From Bryum argenteum (taxonomy: Eukaryota; Streptophyta; Bryopsida; Bryales; Bryaceae): a stretch of DNA of 64,000 bases. Location of the stretch: assembly GCA_037043015.1 (NCBI GenBank), contig CM073327.1:16784727-16848726 (forward strand). The letters run 5' to 3'. The notes under the pieces were generated by a model. The model made no database searches, had not been told where the DNA came from, and worked only from the letters and a program-made list of their open reading frames with translations. Shown here one piece after another: positions 1 through 10,249 of the stretch (positions are counted from its first letter, which is position 1; the number at the start of each line of letters is the position of its first letter). The position numbers were made by a program, and so were the translations under genes.

Positions 1-693
1 GGCGGGCAGATTTGCATGGCGGGCCACTCGCTTGGGGCAGCGATCGCTCTCATAGTGGGCGGGTGCTTGTACTCCACTCACAAGATCGACATCGAAACAC
101 ATCTGTTCAACCCTCCGTTACTGACGCTAGTCGATTTTGCCAGGGGACTCCCTCAACCTACAGCTCCGGATCCTTACCAGTGCATGATGAATCTGGATTT
201 CAGAAGGTTGAAAGAGGTGCTGGTTTCCAACCATGCAGCGGTACATAGAGAGTGGGAGCAGTTTCAACGTTTGCAGGATTGGGTTCCGAGAATTTATCTC
301 AACCCTGGCGACCCGATCTGCCGACAGACCATCGCCTTCTATAGGAGTCGGGAAGGTTGGCCTATCGGGAGTCCCGGAGAGTTGATCTCCTCGCAAGGAC
401 TTCTGAGCGGGCTCTTCAGCAGTAACGTTAAATACTTCAAAAATGTTGTGCCTTCTGCGCGTTTGTACATCAGTACGTGGGAAGCAAACCCAAAGTGGTA
501 TGTGAAGCTTTTGTCGAACCGAGTTAAGGAGTTGGTTGCAGGGAGGCTTCCGCACAGTCTTCGGCAGTGGCACAAGTACACGAAAGAGTATATCGACCTC
601 AGGGAACACAGTGTTCGCCTGCTCCTGCCACCGGATTCGCGTGAGCCTACTGTGTACCCTCGCATTCGTGATTACTCCTACCTTTTCCAGTAG
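1..693 (+). CDS. Class 3 lipase-like alpha/beta hydrolase (At4g10955-like), copy 1, 3' part only
   Basis: This is the C-terminal half of a class 3 lipase-like protein. The frame is open from base 1 and the first visible residues, GGQICMAGHSLGAA, hold the nucleophile elbow GHSLG. A candidate catalytic Asp lies in LNPGDPICRQ and a candidate His in LPHSLRQWHKY near the end, which is the usual Ser-Asp-His order of the fold. It ends DYSYLFQ followed by TAG, exactly like copy 2 at 28263-29453, to which it is very similar. The N-terminal part lies outside the window. No frameshift is visible. The family hydrolyses lipid or other esters; the substrate is unknown. The 3' flank is shared with copy 2 but is interrupted by transposable elements from base 710 on. 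No signal peptide can be judged from this fragment. Confidence 0.88.
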   Translation, partial: GGQICMAGHSLGAAIALIVGGCLYSTHKIDIETHLFNPPLLTLVDFARGLPQPTAPDPYQCMMNLDFRRLKEVLVSNHAAVHREWEQFQRLQDWVPRIYLNPGDPICRQTIAFYRSREGWPIGSPGELISSQGLLSGLFSSNVKYFKNVVPSARLYISTWEANPKWYVKLLSNRVKELVAGRLPHSLRQWHKYTKEYIDLREHSVRLLLPPDSREPTVYPRIRDYSYLFQ

Positions 694-709
694 GCCATTG
701 TTGAGCTTT

Positions 710-1927
710 TTAACCCTTAACCCCTAAACGTCCCTAGTGTCGAAAAACGACATTTTGGATGAAGGGCAGAAACTTTGAAGAGTCATAACTTCTTCATCCA
801 AACTCCGTTTTTGACGAAATCACTTGGGTTAGGTCACAAATCAAGTCTAGTTTTTGTGGTAAAAATTGCAAACTCATAAAATAAAGTATGAATAAATGGC
901 ATGGATTTTAGTGAAGGCAGTTTTTGTTTTTGGGTTTTCAAACATTTGGCATGTTTTACCATTGCAAGCCAATTATGTGAAATCTAAAATAGTTTTTCAT
1001 GATTTTTTTTTCATAGGTTTGATATTTAGATGCATCCCAACAACTTTGTAGTTGGAAGTTTTTTGATCTAAATAACTTTGGTATTGGCTTTGCAATGATG
1101 TTTCTACGATGAAAAAAGTAAAAAATGGATGATTTTTGAAGAGCTAGATCTCCTTCATCCACCGTTAGATTTTGACTTTATTTTTTGGGATAGATTCCAA
1201 TTATAGTCTATTTTTAGTGATAGAAACCTTGACCCAATCGAGAATATATTGAAGAAAAGGCATGGATTTGAGTGCGCGGGGTCTAGTTTTGGACTATTTT
1301 TCCTTTGTAAAATTTTTGGCAGTTTTCACGACTACAAGGCTACTATTTGAGCCAAGATTTTTTTTTGATGAATTTTTTTGGTACAAGAGTGTCTTTGAGA
1401 TGAAGATGAACAACTTTCTAGTTGCTAATTTTTTGATTGCAAATTTCATGTTGGTAGTATTTTCACTTCAAAGTGGAAATGATGGTATTTTGTAGTCTGT
1501 TTTGCGCACTAATATGTTATGATCTCGCAATCTATGAGATCCCATGAGTCAAATTTTGGTCCACATGATCTACTACAAGTCTATTACAAGTTTGTACGGT
1601 TGAGATCTGAATACCTTATCTTTATTTTCATTTATATCACTTTTTTTGAAAATGAGTTTTTGGCTAAAAATACCCCAAGGACGTTTAGGGGTTAAACGTC
1701 AGACCCAGCCCGAGGGGTTGGGTTTTTTTTTGAGAGAATCTTGGTCATAACTTACACTCCATTATACCAAATGGAATTTTTAAAATTCCAAACTGAGCAC
1801 CTTAAAGAGATCTATACTTTCTTAGAATAGAGCTCACGCAAATTAAAAATAGAATAATGCTAAAAGTGGAGTTTTAAAAGAGATTTTGGGTGTGGTATCA
1901 AGACAGCATATGACGTTTAAGGGTTAA
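710..1927. mobile_element. piggyBac-like TTAA element (outer), split by a nested element
   Basis: The ends read TTAACCC (710-716) and GACGTTTAAGGGTTAA (to 1927). Removing the nested insert at 717-1695 restores the terminal repeat TTAACCCTTAAACGTC. The remaining body (about 240 bases: 1696-1927 plus the tip) has no coding potential. Copy 2 of the lipase flank lacks this element: there the sequence runs from the gene end straight into the shared CTTGTACGCAAGTCC flank near 28230-28260. A TTAA target duplication and tips starting CCC are characteristic of piggyBac elements. Non-autonomous; no transposase is inside. Confidence 0.75.
717..1695. mobile_element. piggyBac-like TTAA element (about 0.98 kb family), nested in the outer element
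   Basis: It is bounded by TTAA on both sides, with terminal repeats CCCCTAAACG and CGTTTAGGGG. It sits inside the terminal repeat of the outer element, whose own TTAA (within CCCTTAAACG) served as target and is now duplicated at both edges. The body has only short chance ORFs and is non-coding. A second full-length copy with the interior reversed lies at 15901-16889, and degenerate pieces lie near 8690-9065 and 26050-26460. Shared interior blocks include the segments around CGAAAAACGACATTTTGGAT and GATTTGAGTGC. Confidence 0.78.
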
Positions 1928-2105
1928 GTTGTTCTTGTACGCAAGTCCAAGAGGAATAAGAGGATAACAACAAGATGTGTGATTGGCATATTCTATGCAA
2001 GAGTTAGTAAGAGTAGAATTTCTCATTTATAGGAGATCTCTACATGGATGCGAATCAAATGAAATTTTTAAATTAGGTGTGCCATTTTGCATAGAAATAT
2101 GCAGA

Positions 2106-2207
2106 GTGCAATTGTCCATGTCTTATGTCAGCTACTTTCCGTGAGTGCAAGTATAGGTGCAATTGTCCATGTCTTATGTCAGCAGCTTTCCGTGAGTGCA
2201 AGTGTAG
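2106..2207. repeat. Two 51-bp tandem units in the lipase 3' flank
   Basis: The 51-base unit starting GTGCAATTGTCC occurs twice in direct order (2106-2156 and 2157-2207) with a few substitutions. The homologous flank of lipase copy 2, inverted near 27960-28030, shows only one related unit, so the duplication arose after the copies diverged. No coding role is visible. Confidence 0.7.
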
Positions 2208-2572
2208 GTGCAAATGTTAAAATAGTGCTAGTGGCACAAGCACACAACTACTCTATCTTGCCACATACATGTTACATACTCAAAAGTGGTTTCTCTTTTC
2301 TTAATTACCTTGTGCAATAAAGAATATCACTTTTCTTATTTTTCAATTGTGTCATTTTGCATTCTCAACTACAAACAAAGGCCAAATTAACAAACTTAAA
2401 ATTAGGTTAATTTTGAAAACGTCAAGAGATTATTCATAGAGAGAAAACATGTGTGTCTTTAATGGGAGGCCAAGATGGACGAACATTAGATACTATACCT
2501 TCACTCGAACTATGATTCATAACAATTTGTTATAAGTTGATGCAATGCATTTTACATCTCAACCTCTATGTA

Positions 2573-5382
2573 AAGTGGGGTACCAATCAAAATGTCGTTT
2601 CTGACTCTGCAGTGAGAAAAAATTCAGCACTGCCAACTTTGAAAGCCTCCTGAGAGCTCAAAAATTGGTATTTTAACACGAAATTTTTAACAAAGGTTTA
2701 TCTTCAAGTTAATTACATGTATGCCAAATTTCAAGGCCAAAAGTTTCACTGAAACAAACTTATTCAAAATCTACCAACATTGGTAACTGCAGAAATTTTT
2801 TCACTGCTGCCAACTTTGACAGCCTCCCAAAGATTGAATAAATTTTTTATTACCATGAAATTCTTGGACCAAAAACCTCTTTAGGTTAAGAACATATGAA
2901 AAACAAATTCAAGGCCAAAAGATTACTACAAAAAAAGAAATCCACATTCTACCAACATGTGTAGTTGTGGGAAACAAATGGGGGAAACCATTTTGTTGCT
3001 ACCAACTTTGACACCCTCCCCACGGTTGAGAAATTGTTTATTTACCATGAAATTTTTGGCACAATATGCTCTTTATGATGCCAACATTCATACCAAATTT
3101 CAAGGTCAAAAATTATATATAAAAAAAAAACATTTACAATCTACCATTGTGTGTAGTTGTAAGATACCTTTTGTCAAAGATATTGAAATGGTTGAAGTAT
3201 GTCATACAATCATGCTTCTAGATTGAAATTTTCAAGATGATGCAATCTCTAATCATAGATGCTTCTCAAAAAATCAAGGATAGCCAAATTTAGTTGTGTG
3301 CACTTGTCACATCTCAAAAAGTGCACTTGTTCAAAAATTGGAGACCATACATGCATGAAGAAGATTTTTTCTCTCAACAAGAATGCTTGCATTTGCAATG
3401 AAGCATTATAGGAGGTGGATTTATGTGGATTGATGAGAGAAACAAGTGATGTTGTATGACATGAGTTAATTGAGAGAATGAGGCATGGAATGAGTGTCTG
3501 AGGTATGTGAGGTATATATGGAGGTATGTGAGATGACTGTGATGACTGCTGAGGTATATGAGATGCATGTGGTGACTAGTGAGGTATGTCCTCTCAGCTT
3601 CTGGAACTTCATTCCATTCAGTTACCTAGAAAAGGGACTTAACAACTAATTGGTGAGGTATGTGAGATGAATGTGGTGACAATTTAGAGGACAAGCCACC
3701 TTGTAAGTTACTTATTTATTTAAGCATCCCATAATGGGTTTTTAACAGATGACTATGGTGACTGGTGAGGTATGGTGATTGACTGAAGGTTGTGAGCCAG
3801 GATGATGGTGAGTAATGATGAAACTCGAGCTCGTATAGTAGGTTTGAGTGAGGCAGGGAAGAGAGGAGTTGTCATTGCATCTATTGTTAGTGTCCATGTT
3901 AGAACGGTTCAGAGGATAGTGAAAAGATTTCGAGAAAATGGAACCTATAATTGCAAACCTTGTAGTGGAAATCATGCTGAAAAATTTAGTGATAGAGATG
4001 TTCGTGCTAGTATACGTGTTTCAAAAACTCATCATCGCTCGACACACTCTGAGATCACTAACATATAACATATGCTCTACTCAAGTGTCTAGATCGACTA
4101 TTCGAAGGGCCTTACATGAGAATGACATTTTCAGACGACTGTTAAAAAACCATTTCTGACACATTATCACATGTCTAAACGATTGGCATTTGCTCAAAAG
4201 TATTGTGGGTGGACTATAAAAGAATGGGAGAGAGTTGTTTGGACATATGAGTCTACCTTTGAAGTTGGAAAAATTTCTAAATAGATTCATTTTGGAGAAA
4301 TGCATATGAGCGCTATGCATCAAGTTGTATAGTTCCAACTTTTAAGAGTGGAAGAACTTCTTTGATAATTTGGGGTGCATTTGCAGGAGGGCAAAAGTCA
4401 CAACTTGTTTTTATGTCCAAGGATAGACGTTCTCGTAAGGATTTTGTTGAAGTGGTTTACAATGTCGAGTTGCTTCATTTTATGAGTAGAGTGCCGCACG
4501 GAGTGCTCATGGAACATGGCGCACCCGTTCATCGTAGCAAAGTAGTGAAGAATGGAGACAAACACACCTTTTGGAGAAGCTCGATTGGCGTGCAAATTCT
4601 CCCCATCTCAATCCAATTGAAAACCTTTGGAAGATTTTGAAAGATGTTGTACAACATGGCCCAATATGTCCAAAAAATTTAGATAACTTGAAGGTAGTTA
4701 TTGAAAGAGAGTGGATGTTAATCAATGATACAAAGCTCCTTCAACTATGTCATTTTATGCCCTCTAGGTTACAAGCAATGATTGAGGCAAAAGGAAGACA
4801 TACACGTTGGTAGATTGTAAATGTTTTTTTTTATATATATAATTTTTGACCTTGAAATTTGGTATGAATGTTGGCATCATAAAGAGCATATTGTGCCAAA
4901 AATTTCATGGTAAATAAACAATTTCTCAACCGTGGGGAGGGTGTCAAAGTTGGTAGCAACAAAATGGTTTCCCCCATTTGTTTCCCACAACTACACATGT
5001 TGGTAGAATGTGGATTTCTTTTTTTGTAGTAATCTTTTGGCCTTGAATTTGTTTTTCATATGTTCTTAACCTAAAGAGGTTTTTGGTCCAAGAATTTCAT
5101 GGTAATAAAAAATTTATTCAATCTTTGGGAGGCTGTCAAAGTTGGCAGCAGTGAAAAAATTTCTGCAGTTACCAATGTTGGTAGATTTTGAATAAGTTTG
5201 TTTCAGTGAAACTTTTGGCCTTGAAATTTGGCATACATGTAATTAACTTGAAGATAAACCTTTGTTAAAAATTTCGTGTTAAAATACCAATTTTTGAGCT
5301 CTCAGGAGGCTTTCAAAGTTGGCAGTGCTGAATTTTTTCTCACTGCAGAGTCAAAAACGACATTTTGATTGGTACCCCACTG
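2573..5382. mobile_element. Tc1/mariner element 1 with long, nearly identical terminal inverted repeats
   Basis: The inverted arms run from 2573 to about 3145 and from about 4825 to 5382. By eye they differ at only a few positions over roughly 560 bases. The tips read (A/C)AGTGGGGTACCAATC and are flanked by TA at 2571-2572 and 5383-5384. Each arm is built of degenerate subrepeats of about 170-180 bases containing CCAACTTTGACA, ACCATGAAATTTTTGG and ATCTACCAACAT. The homologous lipase copy 2 flank has a single TA at this point (near 27253), an empty site that supports TA duplication. The central part holds a degenerate tract of GAGGTATGTGAGATG-like units (about 3490-3790) and a dead transposase. 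Confidence 0.88.
3802..4813 (+). pseudogene. Tc1-like DD34E transposase, inactivated
   Basis: Broken into several frames. The first part (3802-4068) starts MMVSNDETRARIVGLSEAG, a helix-turn-helix start matching the better copy at 5949-6959. The frame then shifts near 4060. Further pieces read MSKRLAFAQKY (about 4170) and WTYESTFEVGK, followed by a stop. The last pieces are IWGAFAGGQKSQLVF (from 4362) and NSPHLNPIENLW through RHTRW and stop (4571-4813). Two catalytic Asp are lost: WTDES reads WTYES and MEDGAPVHRS reads MEHGAPVHRS. The final Glu in NPIENLW remains. This copy cannot be an active transposase, although the surrounding arms are nearly identical. Confidence 0.88.
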
Positions 5383-5384
5383 TA

Positions 5385-7612
5385 CAATAGGGTGACATTC
5401 AAATTGGCCGTTTAGTAGTTCCAGGGATAGTGTCCTACACTGCTGCCAACTTTGACACCCTCCCCAAAGTTGAGAAATTTTTATTTTACCATGAAAATTT
5501 GAGGACAACATCATCTTTATGTTGAAAACATGCATACCAAATTTCAAGTCCAGGAGACTTATACAAAAAAACTTATGCAAGATCTACCAACATGGGATAG
5601 CTGTGAGAAAGTGTCACAACTGCCAACTTTGACACCCTCCCAAGAATTGAGGAAATTTTTTTTGCCCATGAAATTTTTGGAGCAAAAACATTTTTATGTT
5701 GTTTGCATGTGTGGAAAATTTCAAGTCCAAAAGACCCATACAAAAAATAATATTCCAAATCTATCAACATGTGTAGTTTTGAGAAACAAAGGGGAAAACC
5801 ATTTTACTACTTCCAACTTTGACGCCCTCCTTAGGATTGAGAATTTGTGTTACATAGTGAAATTTTTGGCACAAGATCATCTCTACACTGGTAACATATG
5901 AGATAAATTTCAAAGCCAAAAGATGTACACAAAAAAGTTATTCCATATCTACCAACGTGTATGTCCTCCATTAGCGTCAATTAGTGCTAGTAACCTAGAG
6001 GGCATAGAATGACATAGTTGAAGGAGCTTTGTACCATTGACTAACTTTCACTCTCTTTCAAGAACTACCTTCAACACATCTAAGTTTCTAGGGCATTGTT
6101 CGCCATGTCGCACAACATCTTTTAACATCCTCCAAACGTTCTCGATTGGATTGAAATCGGGAGAATTTGCAGGCCAATTGAGCTTTTCGAGAAGGTGGCT
6201 TTGTCTCCATTCTTCACATATTTTGCTCCTATGGACGGGTGCCCCATCTTCCATAAGCACTCCTTGTGGAATTTGACCCATGAAATGAACCAATTTGGCA
6301 TCGTAAACCACTTCTATAAAATCCTTAGCAGAACGTTGACCTTTAGGCATAAAGACAAGTTCTGACTTTTGTCCTCCGGCAAATGCGCCCCAAATCATTA
6401 AAGAAGTCCTTCCACTTTTAAAAGTAGGAGCTAGACAACTTGATGAATAACGCTCGTATATACTTCTCCAAACATGAATTTGCCGAGAATTTTTTCCAAT
6501 TTCAAAAGTGGATTCATCTGTCCAAACAACACGCTCCCACTCTTTTGCACTCCATCCACGGTACTTCTGAGCAAAAGCTAATCGTTGAGACATGTGACGA
6601 GGTGTCAAAAAAGGTTTTTTGACTGCAATTCGACTAAAAATGCCATTTTTATGTAAGACCCTTTGAATAGTACGTCTACACACTTGAGTAGGACATGCAT
6701 TGGTAATCTCTGAGAGTGACGAGCAATGATGAATTTTTGAGTAATGCACAATACTACGAACATCTCTATCACTAAGTTTTTTAGCGTGACTTCCACCGCA
6801 AGGTTTGCGCTTGTAGGTTCCATCTTCTCTAAATGTTTTTACTAACCTTGTAACTGTTCTAATAGGAACTCCAATAGTAGCTGCAATTTGAACTACTGTA
6901 AATCCTCCCTCACTCAAACCTATGATGCGAGCACGAATTTCATCTGAAATTGCCATCATAAACTTATAGAGTGCGTGATGCTAGCTACAGCAGTAGAGTA
7001 GGGATTAGAGTAGAGCAAGGGGGAGAGAAGGGAGCCAAGGTGGTGGAGCAGAGAGGAGAGAGAAGGGTCGCCAAAACACAAGCCCATATGCATAGTTACA
7101 TGAAAAATCATTTTGCTCTTAATCACTCATCATGTATGTCCAATGTGAATCAACACTCATGCATCCCACAATACAACACTCTCTGTTTTGAGGATTGTTT
7201 CAACATTCAGTCTATCACAAATCACACACATCATTCCCTTTACATAGTGTTCAATAGATATTTAGAAGAAAACATTTGTCGTGTGTCTAATGCACACTTT
7301 ATGGCCAAGTGGATTCTTCTGCATGGAACAGCTCTTCACTTCTTCATTTAGATGTTATTGATCTTTTTAAGAAGCATTTATGTTTGGTGGCTTACTCACA
7401 TGATTGAGTTCAATGAAAAAGCATGAGGTGTCAAAGATATTTTGACATTTTCAATATGACCTTCAAATTGTTTATCATAGTTACACATGTTGATAGATAT
7501 GGAATAACTTTTTTTATGTATGTCTTTTGGCTTTGAAATTTATCTCATATGTTACCAGTGTAAAGATGATCTTGTGCCAAAAATTTCACTATGTATCAAC
7601 AAAAACTCAACC
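5385..7612. mobile_element. Tc1/mariner element 2, adjacent to element 1, right arm truncated
   Basis: The left tip CAATAGGGTGACATTC directly follows the TA at 5383-5384 and fits the tip pattern of element 1 (CAGTGGGG) and the 8460 arm (CAGTAGGA). The left arm (5385 to about 5965) carries the same CCAACTTTGACACCCTCC subrepeats as element 1. The inner part of the right arm (about 7430-7612) is the inverse of 5830-5960, then stops abruptly where an unrelated exon-like sequence begins. The outer right tip is missing. The element encodes the best-preserved transposase of the window on its minus strand. A G/A-rich tract at about 7010-7080 separates transposase and right arm. Confidence 0.75.
5949..6959 (-). 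pseudogene. Tc1-like DD34E transposase, one premature stop
   Basis: It opens at 6959 with MMAISDEIRARIIGLSEGG, a helix-turn-helix region followed by RTVTRLVKTF and KRKPCGGSHAKK. The catalytic core is intact: Asp in VWTDESTFEIG, Asp in LMEDGAPVHRS, Glu in NPIENVW. There are 34 residues between the second Asp and the Glu, so this is DD34E. The frame ends after LKVVLERE at TGA (6048-6050). Read through, it continues KLVNGTKLLQLCHSMPSR and ends GGHTRW with TAG at 5949-5951, matching element 1, which has TGG (Trp) at the stop position. So one nonsense change removes about 32 residues. Whether the shorter protein works is unknown. Tc1-like transposases are uncommon in plants compared with Mariner-like DD39D types. 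Confidence 0.88.
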
Positions 7613-7944
7613 GAGCTACCAATGTTGGTTTTGCAGGAGAAAGCTCTCCTCCCCATTCGGAGTCGAACGTAGATGGCTCAGGCAATTCACCCCCGGTGCC
7701 CCCACGCACTTGGGCGGGCAACCCCACTCCTCTCCAGACCCGGTTTGATCCTGAGGAAGTTTCATCAACACTCTTTCTTGATACAGCTACTACCGAAGCG
7801 GATCACGAGGCCTCTCTAATACTTCAGAGGATCATGGACTCTCTGGTGGACGAAGTCATTGCTGAAGGCGAAGTTAACTTACCGGAAGACATTCAGTCTC
7901 CTCATGACCTAGAAGAGCAGTCAGCCTTCTGGGCCAATCTGTGA
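7613..7944 (+). CDS. Exon-like fragment of an unrecognised protein
   Basis: An open frame with protein-like composition follows a plausible splice acceptor (TTGGTTTTGCAG, ending about 7636). It encodes a Pro/Ser-rich part (SPPHSESNVDGSGNSPPVPP) and an acidic C-terminus (IMDSLVDEVIAEGEVNLPED, ending SAFWANL and TGA). GC content is clearly higher than in the elements to the left. The in-frame ATG at 7591 lies in the transposon arm, so the true start is upstream or lost. The next 200 bases look like 3' UTR or repeat, with CCCCGGAACACGGGC. I do not recognise the family. It could be the last exon of a host gene or a captured fragment in a mobile element. Confidence 0.4.
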
Positions 7945-8689
7945 AGCTAGTTTTACTCTATGACCCAAGGTCTGTTGATCATTATGTGACCCTCGGTCTT
8001 CCAGTGCTCCCTCTGCAGGGCCAAGGGCTTGGCGATGTGATCCACTCGCATGTAATTGTTCTCGTTAATTTACTCATACCCCGGAACACGGGCTTAAACG
8101 GAGACAGCTTGTAGCTTCATGAATTTATCCATGAAACATTGATGAGATAAATGTCATGAAGGTAGTTGAGTTTTAGGCATGAGGTTTACCAACCTAGTTT
8201 AATACGTGACCATTTTTGAGAGACTGAGTCTATTTGAAGATATTTGATTCAAAAATAAACACAAGCCAAAAGGGTCTCACTGAAGAAAGTAATATGTAAA
8301 GTTAAGCTGCTAACAGTTATATTCATAGTCTCTACTTCATTTCTACTGTATTTCCATATTTATCATTCACTAACCAATAACAACATTTATGACATTGTGC
8401 ATTCGATCATGTTATGCACAAACTCATATATGGTAATCGTACAATAAACATTGCGTGTACAGTAGGATCCAACATGGCATGGCGTTTTCGGTTTTGCAGT
8501 GAAAAAAATCAAGTCTGCCTACTTAAAAAGCCTCTAGAGAGCTGAGAAATCGGTATTTTACTTTGAAAACTATACAATTGGCTTGAAATCAAGTTTTAAG
8601 TATGCCTACGATATTTTAAAGCCGAAAGCCTGATTTGGCAGTTCAAAATAAATGACCAACGGGCAAATAGTCAAAACCTCTATATTTTG

Positions 8690-9065
8690 CACTTGAAACC
8701 GACGATTGCCTTATCTTCAACATATCTTTGATTTTGTCAAGTTTTCTAGCAATAAAACTAGTCTCCAATTGGAACTCATTACAAGAGATAAAGTCCAGTA
8801 AAATCCAACGGTGGTGGGTGGAGGAGATATAGCTCTTTAAACATCAATCATTTATTCATATTTTTCATCGTAAAAACATCATTGCGAATCCAAATCCAAA
8901 GTTATTTGGATCAAAAATCTTCCAACTAGAAATGTTTTGGCATTCATCCCAAGATCCTTGTAAACATCTATTCTTCATAAAAACATCTATTTGATTTCCT
9001 ATAATTGCCTTACGATGGTAAAACATGCCCCATGTTTCAAAACTCAAAGAGTCCTTAGTAGGTTT
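8690..9065. repeat. Degenerate fragment of the 0.98-kb TTAA family
   Basis: Resembles 16340-16700 in the same orientation, sharing blocks such as CCAACGGTGG, GAGATATAGCTC and CAAATCCAAA/CAAATCCAATAG plus TTTGGATCAAAAA. No terminal repeat remains, so it is an old truncated copy. Confidence 0.55.
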
Positions 9066-9146
9066 CATTCTTTTTGATCTCTTTCACTTTCTTTGGCCCC
9101 TTCGGCTCCTTCGGCACTATTTTTGTGATTTGCATGGTTGTGCATT

Positions 9147-10001
9147 TTAGGGCAATGCAATGATTGGAGTTGTGAGAGAGATTGTCGAGTAGTATGCATG
9201 GAGGTTTTTGCGTGGCGATATGTCCTCACATTGCTTGGGCTTATTGGCTACTCCTCCCAGTATCAGTTTCTTTGGCTCCTTAGGCGCCTTCGGCACCTTC
9301 GGCTCTTTTGGTTTCTTGGGGACCTTAGGGACCCTAGGGACCTTGGGCGCCTTTGGTGCCTTTGGTGCCTTAGGTGCCTTACGCGCTTTAGACGCCTTTG
9401 GCACGGTGCATTCTTCTCCCTTGCTAGAAATGCTTGGTCCTAAGGACCGATTGTCCTCGTCTACTTCTTGAGATGGGTTGCATCCATCAAGGTTAATGGT
9501 TGCCTCATCCATAACTTTCATCTTTTTTGCTACCTTAGATAATGCCTCCAACTTCCGCTTTGTGGGTTGCACAATTTCCATTGGAGACGGTGCTGCCACC
9601 TGCTCAAGTCGCCCTCTATTGATGAAAAACCCAGAATGTTTGTTCTTTCTATCACTGGCTCTAAAATACTCATCTAACCCCTCGTCATCAATGAATGAAT
9701 CATCACTATCGTATTCATCTCCACCCGAGTAACCCAACCTTCCATCTTCACCCTCGTCATCGCTATCATCGCTATCTACTACGCCGCAGTGCATACGTTC
9801 GATCTTTTCTAGAACCGAGCTAAATCGGTTGACCCTAACTTGTTTTGCGTCTTCCTCTCTACTGGTAGAGGCACAAGAATTTGTTCCATCAGCGTGATAC
9901 AATCCTTTTGCAATTTCATCATCACGCACCAACTTCTTCCACGACACAATCGTGGTCTCACCCTCCTTCAACTCCACACGGAAATATTGTCGTGACGACA
10001 T
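9147..10001 (-). CDS. Ubinuclein-like protein (HUN/Hpc2-related domain), C-terminally short
   Basis: Ubinucleins are subunits of the HIRA histone H3.3 chaperone complex in the nucleus. The 284-residue frame starts MSSRQYFRVELKEGETTIVS, matching the N-terminal block of plant ubinucleins (VELxxGETTIVSWKKL). An acidic stretch (VVDSDDSDDEGEDG) precedes the HUN domain at about residues 96-134: DEYDSDDSFIDDEGLDEYF and HSGFFINRGRLE. Next come basic segments (TKRKLEAL, KKMKV) and a Lys-Ala-Pro repeat (about residues 205-245), encoded by a degenerate 9-base repeat. The frame ends at residue 284, far short of full plant ubinucleins of several hundred residues, and the central ubinuclein domain is absent. 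The N-terminus and HUN domain sit in one uninterrupted exon. It may be a truncated paralog, a retrocopy, or the first exon of a longer gene. Confidence 0.8.
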   Translation of the reverse strand: MSSRQYFRVELKEGETTIVSWKKLVRDDEIAKGLYHADGTNSCASTSREEDAKQVRVNRFSSVLEKIERMHCGVVDSDDSDDEGEDGRLGYSGGDEYDSDDSFIDDEGLDEYFRASDRKNKHSGFFINRGRLEQVAAPSPMEIVQPTKRKLEALSKVAKKMKVMDEATINLDGCNPSQEVDEDNRSLGPSISSKGEECTVPKASKARKAPKAPKAPKAPKVPRVPKVPKKPKEPKVPKAPKEPKKLILGGVANKPKQCEDISPRKNLHAYYSTISLTTPIIALP

Positions 10002-10180
10002 GGCTAAAAAGCAGATCTCTCTCTCTCTCTATATGAGACTACGGTGGATATCAAGTCCTCTTACAATGTGCTAAGGAAAATGTTGTGAGTGCTAAGAGAA
10101 AGGCCCAAGGTGTATATATATATAGGTGGGCACAATAGTCTCGGCAGGCGGCTTAGGCCGACCGGCTTACCGAGACGATA
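10002..10180 (-). promoter_or_regulatory. Probable promoter/5' UTR of the ubinuclein-like gene
   Basis: Just upstream of the start codon on the minus strand there is a CT/GA dinucleotide tract (10016-10031), then an alternating TA tract at 10112-10124 placed like a TATA box about 115 bases from the ATG. Beyond it, 10138-10176 is an imperfect palindrome beginning GTCTCGG and ending CCGAGAC that could form a hairpin. No mapped site is implied. Confidence 0.45.
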
Positions 10181-10249
10181 CAAAAACATGTCAACAAGTT
10201 CATGATCATATTTCAATTTGGTAATTTTCATCTCAAATCCCGCCCACAA

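Noticed and set aside
714..730. CCCTTAACCCCTAAACG resembling plant telomere repeat CCCTAAA
   Set aside because: The motif occurs once at each element tip, always bordered by TTAA and mirrored at the other end; it is a transposon terminus, not an interstitial telomere array.
9138..9732. Plus-strand frames with Gly/Leu/Phe-rich repeats opposite the ubinuclein-like gene
   Set aside because: Shadows of the Lys-Ala-Pro repeat on the other strand.
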